From Deinococcus multiflagellatus (GTDB lineage Bacteria > Deinococcota > Deinococci > Deinococcales > Deinococcaceae): DNA of 64,000 nucleotides. The stretch is taken from NCBI RefSeq assembly GCF_020166415.1, contig NZ_JAIQXV010000007.1:1-64000 (forward strand). The letters are read 5' to 3'. A model generated the notes under the pieces. It saw nothing but the letters and a program-made list of their open reading frames with translations. It did no database searches and was not told the DNA's origin. Numbering within the stretch: the first letter of the stretch is position 1; the number at the start of each line of letters is the position of its first letter. Position numbers and translations under genes: made by a program. Below, in pieces: positions 50,540 to 61,662 of this stretch.

Positions 50540-52639
50540 ATGCCCACTCCGCCGAGCGCGCCCCGCAAGCCCACGCGTCACCTTCAGCACGGCCACGAGC
50601 GCCCGGACGACTACCACTGGCTGAAAACCCAGGGCAAGACGGACCCCGAGGTGCTGGCCTACCTGAGGGCCGAGAACGAGTATCTGGCCGGGGTGCTCTC
50701 GCCGCTCCAGGCCGAGCAGCAGGCCATTTACCAGGACCTCCTCTCGCACGTTCAGGAGCGCGACGAACAGCCCGAGGTGGTGCGCGGCGCCCACGCTTAT
50801 TTCACCCGCACCGAGGAGGGGCAGGCCCATCCCCTCTACCTGCGCCGGCCCCTGGGCGGGGGCGAGCCCCAGGTGCTGCTGGACCTGAATGCCCTAAAGG
50901 CCGAAGAGGACCTGGCCAACGTGTGGGTGTACGCCACCGCGCCCAGCCCCGACGGCCGGTTCTGGGCCTACCTGCTGGACACCACCGGCCAGGAGGTGTT
51001 TGAACTGCGGGTGCTGGACACCCAGACGGGCAAGCTGGCGCACCCGCCCCTGCGCGGCCTGAACGGCTGGGTGCTGGCCTGGAGCAGTGACGGCCGCGCG
51101 CTCTACTACGCCACCGACGACGCCACCCAGCGTTCATACCGCCTCTGGCGCCACCTGCTGGGCCAGCCTCAGGCCGGGGACACCCTGCTGGTGCAGGAGG
51201 ACGACCCCACCTTCCGGCTGGGCGCCCACGTCAGCGAGAACGGGCAGACCCTGCTGATCCGCAGCGCCAGCAACCGCGCCCAGGCGTGGTGGGTGCTGCC
51301 TGCCCACGACACCCAGGGTCTGCCCGCGCGGCTGCTGGCCCGCGAGCGCGGCACCGAGGTTCCGGTGCTGACCGACGGCGGCGACCACTGGCTGGCCCTG
51401 ACCAACCACGGCGGGGCCGACGAATTCAAGCTGGTGCGCTGGCCCAAGCGAGAGGACGGTGCGCCCCTGGCCTGGGCCGACGCCGCCGACGTGCTGCCCT
51501 ACGACGAAGGGCGTCACCTGCAGAATCTCCATCTGTTCCAGGATCATCTGCTGCTGGCCGGGCGCGAGGACGGCTTCACGGCGCTGTGGGTCCTGCGCCG
51601 CGAGGCGGGCGGCTACGGCCCCGCCCAGCGCGTGCCCTTTCCCGAGGCCAGCGTGACCGTGGGCATCGGCCCGAACTACGTCTACGACCGCCCCACGGCC
51701 CGTATCACCCACACCAGCCTGACCCGGCCGCTGGAACACCTGGACCTGAACCTGGAGACGCTCGAAACCACCCTGGTCAAGGCCACCCCGGTGCCGCACT
51801 ACGACCCGGCCCTGTACGTCAGCGAGCAGGTGTGGGCCACGGCGCCAGACGGCGAGCGCATTCCGGTCAGCCTGCTGCGCCGCCGCGACACGCCGCTGCC
51901 CGCCCCCACGCTGCTCTACGGGTACGGCAGCTACGGCTACAGCATCAATCCCACCTTCGTGGCGGGGCGCCTGCCGCTGGTGGACCGGGGCTGGGTGTGG
52001 GCCATCGCGCACATCCGGGGCGGCGCGGAGCGGGGCCGCCGCTGGTACGACGGGGGCCGCCTGGGCCACAAGATGAACACCTTTACGGACTTCATCGCGG
52101 CGGGCGAGGCGCTGCGTGACCAAGGGGTGGCGCGCGAACTGGTGGCGATGGGCCGCAGCGCCGGCGGCCTGCTGATGGGCAGCGTGGTCAACCTGCGCCC
52201 GGACCTGTGGACGGCGGCCTCGGTGGGCGTGCCGTTCGTGGACGTGCTGAGCACCATGCTGGACGACACCATTCCCCTCACCACCGCCGAATACGACGAG
52301 TGGGGCAACCCCAACCGCCCCGAGGACTACGCGGTCATGGCGGCGTACAGCCCCTACGACAACCTGAAAGCAGGGCGCTACCCCCACCTGTTCGTCAGCA
52401 CCGGCCTGAACGATCCCCGGGTGGCCTACTGGGAACCGGCCAAGTACGCGGCGCGCGTGCGGACCCTGGCGGCGCCCGGGAGCGGCGTGGTGGTCCTGAA
52501 AACCATCATGGGGGCTGGGCACGGCGGCTCCAGCAGCCGCTACGAGGCGCTGAACGAACTGGCCGAGGAATACGCTTTCCTGCAAGCGGCGGTGCAGGGC
52601 CGGCTGGACAGCGGCCTGGGTGCGGGGCCACTGGACTGA
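50540..52639 (+). CDS. ptrB: oligopeptidase B (S9 family serine peptidase)
   Basis: 699 residues, normal for the family. The N-terminal half is the beta-propeller gate ([20 protein letters not shown] at its entry is typical). The C-terminal alpha/beta-hydrolase domain has the nucleophile in [10 protein letters not shown] (Ser at about 538), an Asp loop around TGLNDPRV, and the His in [11 protein letters not shown] (about 659). Oligopeptidase B cuts small peptides after basic residues in the cytosol. The start follows from the leaderless -10 box. Confidence 0.93.
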   Translation: MPTPPSAPRKPTRHLQHGHERPDDYHWLKTQGKTDPEVLAYLRAENEYLAGVLSPLQAEQQAIYQDLLSHVQERDEQPEVVRGAHAYFTRTEEGQAHPLYLRRPLGGGEPQVLLDLNALKAEEDLANVWVYATAPSPDGRFWAYLLDTTGQEVFELRVLDTQTGKLAHPPLRGLNGWVLAWSSDGRALYYATDDATQRSYRLWRHLLGQPQAGDTLLVQEDDPTFRLGAHVSENGQTLLIRSASNRAQAWWVLPAHDTQGLPARLLARERGTEVPVLTDGGDHWLALTNHGGADEFKLVRWPKREDGAPLAWADAADVLPYDEGRHLQNLHLFQDHLLLAGREDGFTALWVLRREAGGYGPAQRVPFPEASVTVGIGPNYVYDRPTARITHTSLTRPLEHLDLNLETLETTLVKATPVPHYDPALYVSEQVWATAPDGERIPVSLLRRRDTPLPAPTLLYGYGSYGYSINPTFVAGRLPLVDRGWVWAIAHIRGGAERGRRWYDGGRLGHKMNTFTDFIAAGEALRDQGVARELVAMGRSAGGLLMGSVVNLRPDLWTAASVGVPFVDVLSTMLDDTIPLTTAEYDEWGNPNRPEDYAVMAAYSPYDNLKAGRYPHLFVSTGLNDPRVAYWEPAKYAARVRTLAAPGSGVVVLKTIMGAGHGGSSSRYEALNELAEEYAFLQAAVQGRLDSGLGAGPLD

Positions 52640-52735
52640 GCCCGGCCGCCGGGGGGGCCGCCCGTCGCGCCTGGGCTGGCTGGGGGGTTTACGGCGGCCA
52701 CGCGCCGCAGCTGGGCAGGGGCCGCGCCCCAGGCT

Positions 52736-52741
52736 TAGACT
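52736..52741 (+). promoter_or_regulatory. -10 box, leaderless promoter
   Basis: TAGACT lies 6 nt before the ATG at 52748, with no Shine-Dalgarno sequence. Confidence 0.5.
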
Positions 52742-52747
52742 CGGTGC

Positions 52748-53572
52748 ATGCAAAGTCAGAGCTGGACGGTGCCCGGGGCGCCCGTCGAAGGGTATGTGTG
52801 GCCTGCACCCCAGGCCCGGGCGGCGGTGCTGCTGGCCCACGGGTTTGGGGAGTATGCCGGGCGGTACGTGGAGCGCTACCACGCCCTGATCCCCACCCTG
52901 GTTGGGGCCGGGTTCACGGTGTATGCCTACGACCAGCGCGGCCACGGGCGCTCGGCCGGGCGGCGGGCCGTGGTGGACCTCTTTGCGCTCGTCGAGGACC
53001 ACCTGAAGGCCAGAGAAGCGCTGCGCAGCCTGTCCGGGCCGCTGTTTTTGCTGGGGCACTCCATGGGCGGGCTGGTCACGGCCGCCAGCGTGGCGCGTGA
53101 CCCCCGGGGCGTCAGCGGCGTGGTGTTGACCAGTCCGGCCCTGCTGGTGGGCGAAAACGAGCGGCCCTGGCTCAAGCGGCTGGCCCCACTGGTGGCGCGC
53201 GTGGCCCCGGGCCTGAAAACCACCGCGCTGCCCACGGGGGGCCTGTCGCGGCTGGCCGAGGAAGTCAGCGCCTACGAGGCCGACGAAACCATGTACCACG
53301 GCCACGTGCCGGCCCTGACCGGCGCGAGCATGCTGCGCCTGAGCGGCAGCCTGTGGCCGCACTATCCGCGCTGGACGGTGCCCACGCTGGTGGTGCACGG
53401 CAGCGAGGACCAGTTGACGGACCCCCGGGGCAGCCAGCGCTTCCTGGAGGCGCTGGGGGCGCAGGACAAGACCTTCCACCATGTGCAGGGCGGGTACCAC
53501 GAACTGCTCAACGACGAGCCCCGCGAGGAGATCCGCCGGTTGATCGTGGACTGGTTGCAGGCCCGGGTGTAG
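52748..53572 (+). CDS. alpha/beta hydrolase, monoacylglycerol-lipase-like
   Basis: 274 residues with the full hydrolase pattern: oxyanion region [26 protein letters not shown], nucleophile elbow GHSMGG (Ser at about 104), Asp in [11 protein letters not shown] and His in GGYHELLND. The order and spacing match monoacylglycerol lipase/lysophospholipase-type hydrolases. There is no signal peptide. It would release fatty acids from glycerides or lysolipids; the exact substrate is inferred. Confidence 0.9.
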   Translation: MQSQSWTVPGAPVEGYVWPAPQARAAVLLAHGFGEYAGRYVERYHALIPTLVGAGFTVYAYDQRGHGRSAGRRAVVDLFALVEDHLKAREALRSLSGPLFLLGHSMGGLVTAASVARDPRGVSGVVLTSPALLVGENERPWLKRLAPLVARVAPGLKTTALPTGGLSRLAEEVSAYEADETMYHGHVPALTGASMLRLSGSLWPHYPRWTVPTLVVHGSEDQLTDPRGSQRFLEALGAQDKTFHHVQGGYHELLNDEPREEIRRLIVDWLQARV

Positions 53573-53702
53573 CCGGCCGGCGTGGGGTGAGGAAGGTGCA
53601 CCGGGGAGCCCTACGCCAGTGCAGGGCTCTGTCTTTCCATCTGCCGCCTTTTCGCTCTTGATGAAGTCCATATGAGAACTGATAGTGGCGCTTGCTTTTC
53701 AA

Positions 53703-53722
53703 ATTTGTCGTTCTAGACAAAT
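53703..53722 (+). promoter_or_regulatory. operator-like dyad upstream of astacin gene
   Basis: A 7-bp inverted repeat (ATTTGTC and GACAAAT, 6-nt centre) lies about 25 nt before the -35 element of the astacin-like gene, in an AT-richer stretch. Confidence 0.4.
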
Positions 53723-53747
53723 GGGCTGCGTTTGCTGGCTCCTTCTC

Positions 53748-53777
53748 TTTACAGCCCGACTCAGCAACCTCTAATAT
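53748..53777 (+). promoter_or_regulatory. promoter of astacin-like gene
   Basis: TTTACA (53748-53753), an 18-nt spacer, and TAATAT (53772-53777) resemble a conventional sigma-70-type promoter. It is followed by a short leader with GGAGGTG before the ATG at 53809. Confidence 0.5.
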
Positions 53778-53808
53778 CGCTGAACCACACAACGGAGGTG
53801 CGTTACCC

Positions 53809-54606
53809 ATGCCAAGATCCACGCCGGTTCTGCTGCTGTCCCTTTTCCTTGCCGCCTGCTCCACAGCGCCCCTGACCGCGCCTGAGGCCCGGACCACCCC
53901 GAACACCCACCCGGCCACGCTGATCATGCCGGACGGCAGCCGTCAGCAGGTCACCGGCTTCGAGCAAGACGGCTACCTGATGCTCGAAGAAGACATCATC
54001 CTGGCGCCGCTGGGCCAGCTCTCGCCCCAGGGCACCTACGTGGTGGACACCCGCTACCGCTGGACCGCCCGCACCATTCCCTACACCTTTGCCAGCAACG
54101 TGCCCCAGGCCATCCGTGACCGCGTGGCGGCGGCGGCGGCCAACATCCGCAGCACCACCAACGTGGTGGTCACGCCGCGCACGAACCAGAGCAACTACGT
54201 GGAAATCACGTACAACACCGGCACCTCCTGCGCGTCCAGCCTGGGGATGGTGGGCGGGCGCCAGACCATCACCCTGGCTGACCGCTGCACCACCGGTTCG
54301 ATCATCCACGAGTTCGGGCACGCCATGGGCCTGTTCCACGAGCAGACCCGCCCCGACCGCGACAGCTACGTGCAGATTCAGTGGCAGAACATCCCCGCCG
54401 ACTGGCAGAGCCAGTACCAGATCCGCAGCGGCTCGAAGGGTTACGGCGCCTACGACTTCGACTCGATCATGCACTACCCCGCCTACTTTGACGGCAAGCT
54501 GGCGATCAAGCCGCTGAACAGCAGCATTGACCTGAACCGCATGGGCCAGCGCAACGGCTTTTCCACCATTGACAAGAACACCATCAACTTCATGTACCCC
54601 CGCTGA
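53809..54606 (+). CDS. astacin-like (M12A) zinc metalloprotease lipoprotein
   Basis: 265 residues. The signal peptide MPRSTPVLLLSLFLAAC has a lipobox Cys at 17. The catalytic domain has the metzincin motif H167-E-F-G-H171-A-M-G-L-F-H177-E followed by RPDRD, and the Met-turn SIMHYPAYF, both classical for astacins. The Cys pair (C141, C160) fits the astacin disulfide. It would be an extracytoplasmic endopeptidase held on the membrane. GGAGGTG lies 9 nt before the ATG. A hairpin terminator follows. Confidence 0.92.
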   Translation: MPRSTPVLLLSLFLAACSTAPLTAPEARTTPNTHPATLIMPDGSRQQVTGFEQDGYLMLEEDIILAPLGQLSPQGTYVVDTRYRWTARTIPYTFASNVPQAIRDRVAAAAANIRSTTNVVVTPRTNQSNYVEITYNTGTSCASSLGMVGGRQTITLADRCTTGSIIHEFGHAMGLFHEQTRPDRDSYVQIQWQNIPADWQSQYQIRSGSKGYGAYDFDSIMHYPAYFDGKLAIKPLNSSIDLNRMGQRNGFSTIDKNTINFMYPR

Positions 54607-54623
54607 GCACCGCGAAACACAGG

Positions 54624-54651
54624 CCGCCTGGACTTCGGTTCAGGCGGTTTT
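54624..54651 (+). terminator. intrinsic terminator after astacin-like gene
   Basis: CCGCCTG (54624-54630) pairs with CAGGCGG (54641-54647), followed by TTTTG. Confidence 0.7.
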
Positions 54652-54810
54652 GCTGTGGGGCAGAGCGGGTGGTGTGAAGGAAGGAGGCTGGCAGCCATGA
54701 GGCCCGCCGCAGAGCCTGAGGGTTGGGTAGGGCCGACGCTGCAGATTTCCCCCCAGCTCCTATGACACAGGCCGGGACGCTCAGCCCCGGCCTCCTCGTC
54801 TGCACTTCGG

Positions 54811-56499
54811 TCAGTCGGCGGCGCTTTTCACGCCCTCGCCCAGCAGATCGGGGTGCAGGCCAAAGTCCTGGGCAATCAGGCGGGCCGTCATCTTGGCCGA
54901 CATCATCACGCTGGGGGTCCCGCCGCCCGGCTGCGCGCCCGCGCCCACGAGGTACAGGTTCTTCACGTCCTCGCTGCGGTTGTGCGGGCGGAAAAAGGCA
55001 CTCTGGGTCAGGCGCGGTTCCGGGCCAAACGCGTTGCCCAGGTAACTGTCAAGCGTGCCCTCAAAATAGTCAGGCGTAATGAACTCCTGGTGCGTCAGGC
55101 GCCCGCGCAGGCCCGGGATGTAGCCGCGTTCATCCAGAAAGGTCAGCACCCGGTCCACCAGCCGGGGGCCTTCCACCGACCAGTCAAGGCCGCTGCCGTT
55201 GTGGGGCACCGGAATCAGGGTGTAGGCGGCGTGGTGGCCTTCGGGCGCCAGCGAGGGGTCGGTCAGGGTGGGTACATGCAGGTACTGGCTGAAGTCCTGG
55301 CCCAGCACCTTGCGGCCGAAAATCTCGGTCAGCAGGGCCTCGTAGCGTGGCCCCAGGATGATGTTGTGGTGGCGCAGCCCCAGGTCCTCGCCGTCCTTGC
55401 GAAAGCCAAAGTAGATCACCACGAGGCTCATGCTCTGGCGGGCGGCCTTGACGCGCAGGTCGCTGTTCACCAGCCGCGCAGGCGCCGGCACCCGCTTGAG
55501 GTAGGTGTTGGCCCAGTCGCCGTTGCTGACCACCAGATCGGCGTGCAGCGCCTCGCCGCTCTCCAGGCGCACCCCGCGCGCCACGCGGCGGCCCAGGGGG
55601 CGGCGCACCGGGCGGCCCCGGTCATCGGTGACCAGCAGTTCGTCCACCCCGGCCCCGTAGCGAATCTGCCCGCCCAGTTCCTCGAACTTCTGCACAAAGG
55701 CCCGCACCAGCGCGCCCGTGCCGCCCATCACATAGTGAATGCCCCAGGTTTTCTCGACAAAGTGAATCATGGCGTAGATGGCCGGCACCGACAGCGGGTT
55801 GCCGCCCACCAGCAGCGTTTCAAAGGAGAACACCTGCCGCAGCTTGGGGCTGGCAAAATACTTGCTGGTAAAGGAAAACAGCGTGCGCACGGCGTCGAGT
55901 TTCAGCAGGTCCGGAACCACCCGCCACATGCTGCCCATGTCGCCAAAGTGGGTGTAGCCCAGTTCCAGGAACCCGCGCTCGAAAATGGCCTGGGCGTCGG
56001 CGTGGAAGCGCTCGTAGCCGGCCAGATCGTCCGGGGCCAGGGCCAGAATCTGGCGCCGGGTGTTTTCGGGGTCGCCGTCATAGTCAAAGAACGTGCCGTC
56101 GTCGAAGTAAATGCGGTAAAAGGGCAGGATGGGCACCAGCTTCACGTAGTCGCGGGTGCGGGGGCCGCCGCTGTCGCCTGCCTTGATCCGCGCGTTCGGG
56201 GCCAGCACCTGCGCCGGGTAATCGGGGGTGGTCAGCCCGGCGGCGCCGCGTTCCAGGGCAAACAGTTCCTCGATAAAGTGCGGCACGGTGATCACGGTGG
56301 GGCCCATGTCGAACACGTAACCGTCCGGCGTGCGCTTCTGGTAGGCGCGGCCTCCGGGGCCGTCCAGGCGCTCCAGAATGGTGGTGTCAAAGCCCAGGCT
56401 TTGCAAGCGAATGCCCAGGCTCAGGCCGCCGAAGCCAGCGCCGATAATCACGGCTGTTTTGCGCCGGGGGTGGGTGGGGGAGAGGGTGGTGGGGGTCAT
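54811..56499 (-). CDS. crtI: phytoene desaturase
   Basis: 562 residues. The N-terminal FAD-binding motif ([17 protein letters not shown]), [10 protein letters not shown], and the C-terminal carotenoid-desaturase signature ([23 protein letters not shown]) identify the CrtI family. It converts phytoene stepwise towards lycopene in the membrane, for deinoxanthin-type carotenoids. It lies 63 nt downstream of crtB on the same strand, so the two steps share a transcript. The start at 56499 opens directly into the conserved N-terminus after a short Pro/Arg-rich segment. Confidence 0.95.
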   Translation of the reverse strand: MTPTTLSPTHPRRKTAVIIGAGFGGLSLGIRLQSLGFDTTILERLDGPGGRAYQKRTPDGYVFDMGPTVITVPHFIEELFALERGAAGLTTPDYPAQVLAPNARIKAGDSGGPRTRDYVKLVPILPFYRIYFDDGTFFDYDGDPENTRRQILALAPDDLAGYERFHADAQAIFERGFLELGYTHFGDMGSMWRVVPDLLKLDAVRTLFSFTSKYFASPKLRQVFSFETLLVGGNPLSVPAIYAMIHFVEKTWGIHYVMGGTGALVRAFVQKFEELGGQIRYGAGVDELLVTDDRGRPVRRPLGRRVARGVRLESGEALHADLVVSNGDWANTYLKRVPAPARLVNSDLRVKAARQSMSLVVIYFGFRKDGEDLGLRHHNIILGPRYEALLTEIFGRKVLGQDFSQYLHVPTLTDPSLAPEGHHAAYTLIPVPHNGSGLDWSVEGPRLVDRVLTFLDERGYIPGLRGRLTHQEFITPDYFEGTLDSYLGNAFGPEPRLTQSAFFRPHNRSEDVKNLYLVGAGAQPGGGTPSVMMSAKMTARLIAQDFGLHPDLLGEGVKSAAD

Positions 56500-56562
56500 G
56501 GGCAGGGTGCCTCCCGCTGGGGCATGGCCCCAGGCGACAGAAAATAAGGAAGGGTAGGGGCG

Positions 56563-57465
<903 letters not shown>

Positions 57466-57486
57466 GTTGGCTGTCCTTGAGCACCG

Positions 57487-57492
57487 AGTGTA
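57487..57492 (-). promoter_or_regulatory. candidate internal -10 box for crtB
   Basis: On the minus strand TACACT lies 21 nt before the GTG at 57465, in the gap after the methyltransferase gene. This would give a short leader that carries the AAGGA ribosome site. Confidence 0.45.
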
Positions 57493-57514
57493 GGGGGCGG
57501 GCGGGCGCGAAACG

Positions 57515-58201
57515 TCACGCATTCTTACAGAGTTCTTGCGGATTGCCCTCCACGGCTTTGTAGTGGCGCTCAAAGCGCACAGCCCCCACGTTCAGGCCGT
57601 GGGTCAGGCGCAGGCCCGGCAGCGCGCGGGCCACCCAGGCGGGGTCGGGAAAGCTCAGGCCGCCCAGGGCGGGCCGGGCCAGGGCCGCTTGCAGGGGCCC
57701 GGCCGTGCGGCGCAGGTACATCAGCCACAGCTGCCCGCCGGGGCGCAGCAGCCGCGCCAGTTCGGCCAGCAGCCGGGCGGGGTCGTGGGTCTCGTTGAGG
57801 GTGGCGCCCACGGTCACGCCGTCAAAGCGGTGGGCAGGCAGGCCGCTGGCTTCCAGGTTCAGCTGCGCCCACTGGATGCCCAGCCCGCGTTGTCGCCGCT
57901 GCGCCTCTTGCAGCATGGGCGCGCTCAGGTCAGCGGCCAGCACCTCGGCGCCCGCGCGGGCCAGCACCCCGGCATAAAAGCCGCTGCTGGTGCCGGCGTC
58001 CAGCCACTGCTGGCCCGGCCCCGGGCGGCACAGGGCGCGCAGCAGGGCGGCCTCGCGCGCCAGGGTCAGGCCCGGGGCGCCCAGCAGGCGCAGGGACCGG
58101 GCGCGCCAGGCGTGGTAAGCGCGCGCGGTGGGCGGCCACAGGTTGGAGCGCTGCGCCAGGGTCAGGTTCAGATTTTCTTGGTGCTGGGGCGGGCCTGGCA
58201 T
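57515..58201 (-). CDS. SAM-dependent methyltransferase (class I)
   Basis: 228 residues from the ATG at 58201, preferred over an ATG 9 nt upstream because CATAAT lies 7 nt before it (leaderless). The Rossmann methyltransferase pattern is clear: motif [17 protein letters not shown], motif [16 protein letters not shown], the post-motif [15 protein letters not shown] and [13 protein letters not shown]. The substrate is unknown. It directly precedes crtB and crtI, so a carotenoid- or quinone-related step is possible, but the sequence does not show this. Confidence 0.87.
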   Translation of the reverse strand: MPGPPQHQENLNLTLAQRSNLWPPTARAYHAWRARSLRLLGAPGLTLAREAALLRALCRPGPGQQWLDAGTSSGFYAGVLARAGAEVLAADLSAPMLQEAQRRQRGLGIQWAQLNLEASGLPAHRFDGVTVGATLNETHDPARLLAELARLLRPGGQLWLMYLRRTAGPLQAALARPALGGLSFPDPAWVARALPGLRLTHGLNVGAVRFERHYKAVEGNPQELCKNA

Positions 58202-58208
58202 TGCGTTC

Positions 58209-58214
58209 ATTATG
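58209..58214 (-). promoter_or_regulatory. -10 box, leaderless promoter of methyltransferase-crtBI
   Basis: On the minus strand CATAAT lies 7 nt before the ATG at 58201. The divergent holin-X-like gene starts only about 50 nt away. Confidence 0.5.
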
Positions 58215-58263
58215 CTGGGGGCGTCTGGCCCTGTCCGTGTGCAGGGCTGCGCTGGAGGGAAGC

Positions 58264-59109
58264 ATGGAAGAACGCAAGAGTCTGGGTGGCGCGCTGGTGG
58301 AGGTTTTTGACGCCGGCGTGACCCTCGTAAAGGCGGAATTGAGCGCCGTGGCGCGCAAGGCCGCTCAGGTGGCCAAGGCCAAGGGGATCGGCGCGGTGCT
58401 GCTGCTGGCCTCGACTGGGCCGCTCATCATGGGGCTGGTCTTTATCATCCTGGCCGTGTTTTACGGCCTGATGCGCCTGGGGCTGGGGGCGTGGGCCGCC
58501 GCGCTGCTGATCGCCCTGCTGAGCTTTGCCGTGACCGGCGCGCTGGTCATGATGGGCCTGAAGAAGCTGAGCGCCGAGGTGCCGGGCGACGAGCCCCGTT
58601 TCCGGAGGGAGCACATGGACGATACCGACCACGGCGAGCACAGCGCTGAGCACAGTGGGCCCCGCCCCACGGGCCCCCAGGGCAGTGGGCTGCATACTGC
58701 GCGCCCCACGGGTGACGCGCGTATGGGCGTGCCGGCCAGCCGCGACAACGCCGAGCGCGACGCCTACAACCCCAACGGTCCCCGCGTAGAGCTGCGCCGC
58801 GACCCCACCGAGTACGCGGCGGGCGAAACCCGCGTGATGGGCGAGGGGGGCGGCGTGGCCACCGTGCGGGTGGAGCACGGCACGGTGACGGTGCCGGTGT
58901 ACGAAAGCAAGCCCGGCGGCGAGCCGCAGCACTACAGCAGCGGCCTGAACAAGAAGATTGACGGCAGCGAAGTGGGCAAGCCCGGCCACGGGCACGGCCA
59001 CCACCACGACCCCAACCTGCAAGAGCCTGTGGTGCTCAAAGACGCCCCTGGCATCCCGGTGAGCACCGAGCCCACCTTCCGGGGCGACATGAAGCGGGGT
59101 GAGCGGTAA
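58264..59109 (+). CDS. phage holin-X/YqjE-like membrane protein
   Basis: 281 residues from the ATG at 58264 (GGAGGGA 4 nt upstream). Residues 1-110 resemble the Holin-X/YqjE family: an amphipathic helix ([23 protein letters not shown]), then two hydrophobic hairpin segments ([22 protein letters not shown] and [22 protein letters not shown]). The long C-terminal half is polar, His/Gly-rich and probably disordered ([10 protein letters not shown]). Despite the family name, chromosomal members are envelope stress or scaffold proteins rather than lysis holins. Its stop and the next start overlap (TAATG). Confidence 0.75.
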   Translation: MEERKSLGGALVEVFDAGVTLVKAELSAVARKAAQVAKAKGIGAVLLLASTGPLIMGLVFIILAVFYGLMRLGLGAWAAALLIALLSFAVTGALVMMGLKKLSAEVPGDEPRFRREHMDDTDHGEHSAEHSGPRPTGPQGSGLHTARPTGDARMGVPASRDNAERDAYNPNGPRVELRRDPTEYAAGETRVMGEGGGVATVRVEHGTVTVPVYESKPGGEPQHYSSGLNKKIDGSEVGKPGHGHGHHHDPNLQEPVVLKDAPGIPVSTEPTFRGDMKRGER

Positions 59110-59753
59110 TGGCCGCTGAGCCCAAGCGTGTCTACATCACCGAACGCGAGGAAGCCCGCGAGCGCCTGAAGGCCAGCGTGGACGCCCTGACGCGCGAAGC
59201 CAGCCTGCAGGTGAAGATGCAGCAGGAGCCGCTGAAGATGCTGGGCGGCGCCTCGGCGGTGGGGGCGGTGCTGGGGCTGGTGGTGGGCCGGCAGTTCCGC
59301 CGCAGCCGCAAGATCTACGTGGACGCCCAGAGCCCGGTGAAGCACCAGAAGGCGCTGGTCAAGGCCCAGCAGAAGCAAAAAGGTGGCGGCGTGGGGGGCG
59401 CGCTGGTGGCGACCCTGGGCACCCTGGCCGTCAAGACCCTCACCGACAAGGTGATTGCCCCGCGCCTGGAAACCCTGGCCGAGAGCCTGATGGCCCGCGC
59501 CGGGCAGCCGGAGGGGACCGTGACAGCGGGCAAGGCTTCCACAGTGAGCAAGGCCCCCAGTAAAGCCCCCGCCACCGCGGGCACAGCCACCCTCAGCTAC
59601 GCGCAGCAGGCCCCGGCCGAGCGCAGCGCGCCGCCCGCCGTGGCCCCGCAGGCGCACGCCGGGCAGGTGCCCACCCCGCCCAGTCAGGTGCAGGCCAAGG
59701 CCCAGGGCAGTGACATTGCCCCCGAGGAAATGGCCAACCCCAACCTGCGCTAA
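59109..59753 (+). CDS. hypothetical protein coupled to holin-X-like gene
   Basis: 214 residues. The ATG overlaps the preceding stop by one base. An N-terminal coiled-coil-like helix (TEREEARERLKASVDALTRE) leads to a short hydrophobic Gly-rich segment (LGGASAVGAVLGLVVGRQF) with basic flanks. A second Gly/Ala helix (VGGALVATLGTLAVKTL) and a Pro/Ala-rich tail follow. This is similar in style to DUF883/YqjD-type membrane-associated partners of YqjE proteins, which would explain the pairing. Function unknown. Confidence 0.72.
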   Translation: MAAEPKRVYITEREEARERLKASVDALTREASLQVKMQQEPLKMLGGASAVGAVLGLVVGRQFRRSRKIYVDAQSPVKHQKALVKAQQKQKGGGVGGALVATLGTLAVKTLTDKVIAPRLETLAESLMARAGQPEGTVTAGKASTVSKAPSKAPATAGTATLSYAQQAPAERSAPPAVAPQAHAGQVPTPPSQVQAKAQGSDIAPEEMANPNLR

Positions 59754-59770
59754 ACCAGCCCGCCTCTCTG

Positions 59771-59796
59771 GCCGCCCCGAAGGTGGGCGGCTTTTT
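59771..59796 (+). terminator. intrinsic terminator after holin-X-like operon
   Basis: GCCGCCC (59771-59777) pairs with GGGCGGC (59785-59791), followed by TTTTT. Confidence 0.75.
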
Positions 59797-59806
59797 AATT
59801 GGCTTT

Positions 59807-59836
59807 TTGATTGTCTGGGGCAGGGGGTGCTAGCCT
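59807..59836 (+). promoter_or_regulatory. candidate promoter of Fur-family unit
   Basis: TTGATT (59807-59812), an 18-nt spacer and TAGCCT (59831-59836). The -10 lies exactly 7 nt before an ATG at 59844. Confidence 0.45.
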
Positions 59837-59843
59837 GCCGCTT

Positions 59844-60128
59844 ATGGGGGTTGCGGATGGCCTGGGCTTCGTTCACCACCGGGCGCAGCCCTGGGTGGCC
59901 CACGCTGCGCCCGGCACTGGGCGGCATTGGGAGAATGCAGGGGCTCTTCGTTTCCGGTCCATCCAGGACGGCAGGGGACGCGCCTCTTCAGCTGCGTCTT
60001 TCAGGGGCCATGCCCGGCCACCCGTCTTCGTTGCTGCGCCTGCCGGGTGGAAGGTGACCAGTGGCCGGCCGTGGAGGCCTGTGTTGGGTGACCTGGAGAG
60101 CGCGTCTGGCGGAAGGGGAGCCCCATGA
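59844..60128 (+). CDS. possible leaderless upstream ORF coupled to Fur-family gene
   Basis: 94 codons from the ATG 7 nt after TAGCCT. The stop overlaps the Fur-family start (ATGA). The predicted protein ([17 protein letters not shown]...) has no family pattern and its codon use is less GC-biased than its neighbours, so it may be a regulatory or chance frame in a 5' leader. Called only because promoter spacing and coupling both fit. Confidence 0.25.
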   Translation: MGVADGLGFVHHRAQPWVAHAAPGTGRHWENAGALRFRSIQDGRGRASSAASFRGHARPPVFVAAPAGWKVTSGRPWRPVLGDLESASGGRGAP

Positions 60129-60523
60129 CCGCCGCGCGCAGCACCCGGCAGCGTGACGTTATCGCCCGCGTTCTGCACGACGCCGAGGGCCCGCTGGCCG
60201 TCGCCGAGGTCTTGGCACGCGCCCGCAGCGACCTGCCCGCCCTGGGTGTGGCCACCGTCTACCGCACCCTGAAGCTGCTCACCGAGCAGGGCCGCATTCA
60301 TCCCGTCACGCTGGACGGCGAAACCCGCTACGAGCCCAGCGGCAAAGGCCACCACCACCATTTCAGCTGCACCGCCTGCGGGCGGGTGTTTACCCTGCAC
60401 ACCTGCCCCGTGAGCCTGCCCCGGGGCACGGTGTACCCGGGCGGCTTCGTGGTGGAGTCCCATGAAGTGACCCTGTATGGCCGTTGTCCCACCTGTGCAC
60501 AGACCGGTGCACCTGCCCGCTAA
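60125..60523 (+). CDS. Fur-family metalloregulator
   Basis: 132 residues. The winged-helix domain ([20 protein letters not shown]... [20 protein letters not shown]) is followed by the dimerisation domain with the metal-binding [14 protein letters not shown] and a second C-x-x-C near the end (CPTC). Two CxxC pairs indicate a structural zinc site. The family includes Fur, Zur and PerR; the sequence alone does not show which metal it senses. It acts as a metal-dependent repressor. Confidence 0.9.
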   Translation: MTAARSTRQRDVIARVLHDAEGPLAVAEVLARARSDLPALGVATVYRTLKLLTEQGRIHPVTLDGETRYEPSGKGHHHHFSCTACGRVFTLHTCPVSLPRGTVYPGGFVVESHEVTLYGRCPTCAQTGAPAR

Positions 60524-60553
60524 GAGCCGGATGCAGAGCAGTAGGGGTGCCAA

Positions 60554-60590
60554 CTGCGGCGCCCCCGATTTGATTTCATGGGCGCCGCAG
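60554..60590. terminator. hairpin between convergent genes
   Basis: A perfect 11-bp stem (CTGCGGCGCCC with GGGCGCCGCAG, 15-nt loop) lies 30 nt after the Fur-family stop. No T tract follows; the rest of the 60524-60818 gap shows no gene. Confidence 0.5.
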
Positions 60591-60818
60591 CGTCGCCCTG
60601 GCACCGACCCGGTGACGAGCTGCAGGGCTCTCCTGTCCTCTCGCCCCTGTTGGGCTACGCGGCGTCCCCCCGCTCCTGCACCAGACGCCGAGGGGGACTT
60701 TGCAGGCCAGGCCGCCTGACCAAGCGGTGGGGCCAATGGGCGCTGCGCGGCATGTTCCTCTACAGCCGCGCAGCTGAGGGAACCAGTCACAGACTTTGTG
60801 CGCTTTGTGCGCTGGCCT

Positions 60819-61409
60819 CTACTTCAGCAGATCCAGCAGGCTGTTCAGGATGTCGGTGTTGGCGGCGTTAATGCGGTAGGGATTGAGGTCATCCTGGCGG
60901 TTCAAGCGGTCCACAACCGACCGGCCGCCGGGGATCAGCAGGTACAACACGGCCTGTACGCCGCTGACCGGTCCAGCTGTGCCCACAATCCGGGTCTGCG
61001 AAGCCAGCATGCGCGCGCGGTCTTCCCGGCTTTGCATGTTGCTCTCGACGGCGCGCCGCTGCTCCGGGGTCAGGGCCTGCAGCAGGTTGTTGACCGTCTG
61101 CTGCGCGGCGTCGGGCTGCAGGGTCGCGTTGGAGGACAGTGGCGCCAGCAGAATCCGCACCTTCAGCTGGGTGTTGGGTGTCAGCTTCACCGTACCGGTG
61201 CGCAGCACCTCGCGCAGGCTGAGGTTCAGCAGCATCAGGCGCAGCACCGGCCGCTCATTGAGCGCGACCTGCAGCTGGGCGGCCGTGACCCCCGCGGGGC
61301 TGCTGGGCGTCCCCGGACGGGGCGGCAAGGTGGGGCCCGTTTGCGCGGCCACTGGGGCCGACAGCAGCGAGGAGGCCAGAAGCAGAGCCAGAGCGCGGGA
61401 AAGGGCCAT
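60819..61409 (-). CDS. secreted protein, function unknown
   Basis: 196 residues from the ATG at 61409 with a signal peptide (MALSRALALLLASSLLSAPVAAQ). A Pro/Thr-rich linker precedes a helical domain (VTAAQLQVALNERPVLRLMLLNLSLREVL... LNSLLDLLK). No catalytic motif is recognised. The start is fixed by TACAGT 6 nt upstream; an in-frame extension to 61460 has no signal peptide. Confidence 0.75.
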   Translation of the reverse strand: MALSRALALLLASSLLSAPVAAQTGPTLPPRPGTPSSPAGVTAAQLQVALNERPVLRLMLLNLSLREVLRTGTVKLTPNTQLKVRILLAPLSSNATLQPDAAQQTVNNLLQALTPEQRRAVESNMQSREDRARMLASQTRIVGTAGPVSGVQAVLYLLIPGGRSVVDRLNRQDDLNPYRINAANTDILNSLLDLLK

Positions 61410-61415
61410 GGGGGC

Positions 61416-61421
61416 ACTGTA
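61416..61421 (-). promoter_or_regulatory. -10 box, leaderless promoter
   Basis: On the minus strand TACAGT lies 6 nt before the ATG at 61409. Confidence 0.5.
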
Positions 61422-61609
61422 CCGAGCCCCTCCGGCGCGCACCGAGGACGGGCTTACCATCTGACGGGAAGCTGAGGAGAAGCGCAGGCGCGTGAGAGTG
61501 TCTGCCAGCGCTGGATCAGGGAGTTACGGCGGCTGGAGGGGCCCCGGCCGTCTGCCAGTACACCCGCTGCCCTGCCCAGGGGCAGCTGCCGGCTGCTGAT
61601 GGCCACACA

Positions 61610-61643
61610 CAAAAAGAAGGACCCCAGCCGCGAATGGCTGGGG
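61610..61643 (-). terminator. intrinsic terminator of metzincin-like gene
   Basis: On the minus strand CCCCAGCC pairs with GGCTGGGG (6-nt loop), followed by TCCTTCTTTTT, 19 nt after the stop at 61663. Confidence 0.75.
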
Positions 61644-61662
61644 CCTGGGGCCGCGCTGGACT

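Noticed and set aside
58264..59109. Prophage lysis gene (holin)
   Set aside because: Only the family name suggests phage; there is no endolysin or other phage gene nearby, and the two-segment YqjE-like layout fits a chromosomal envelope protein.
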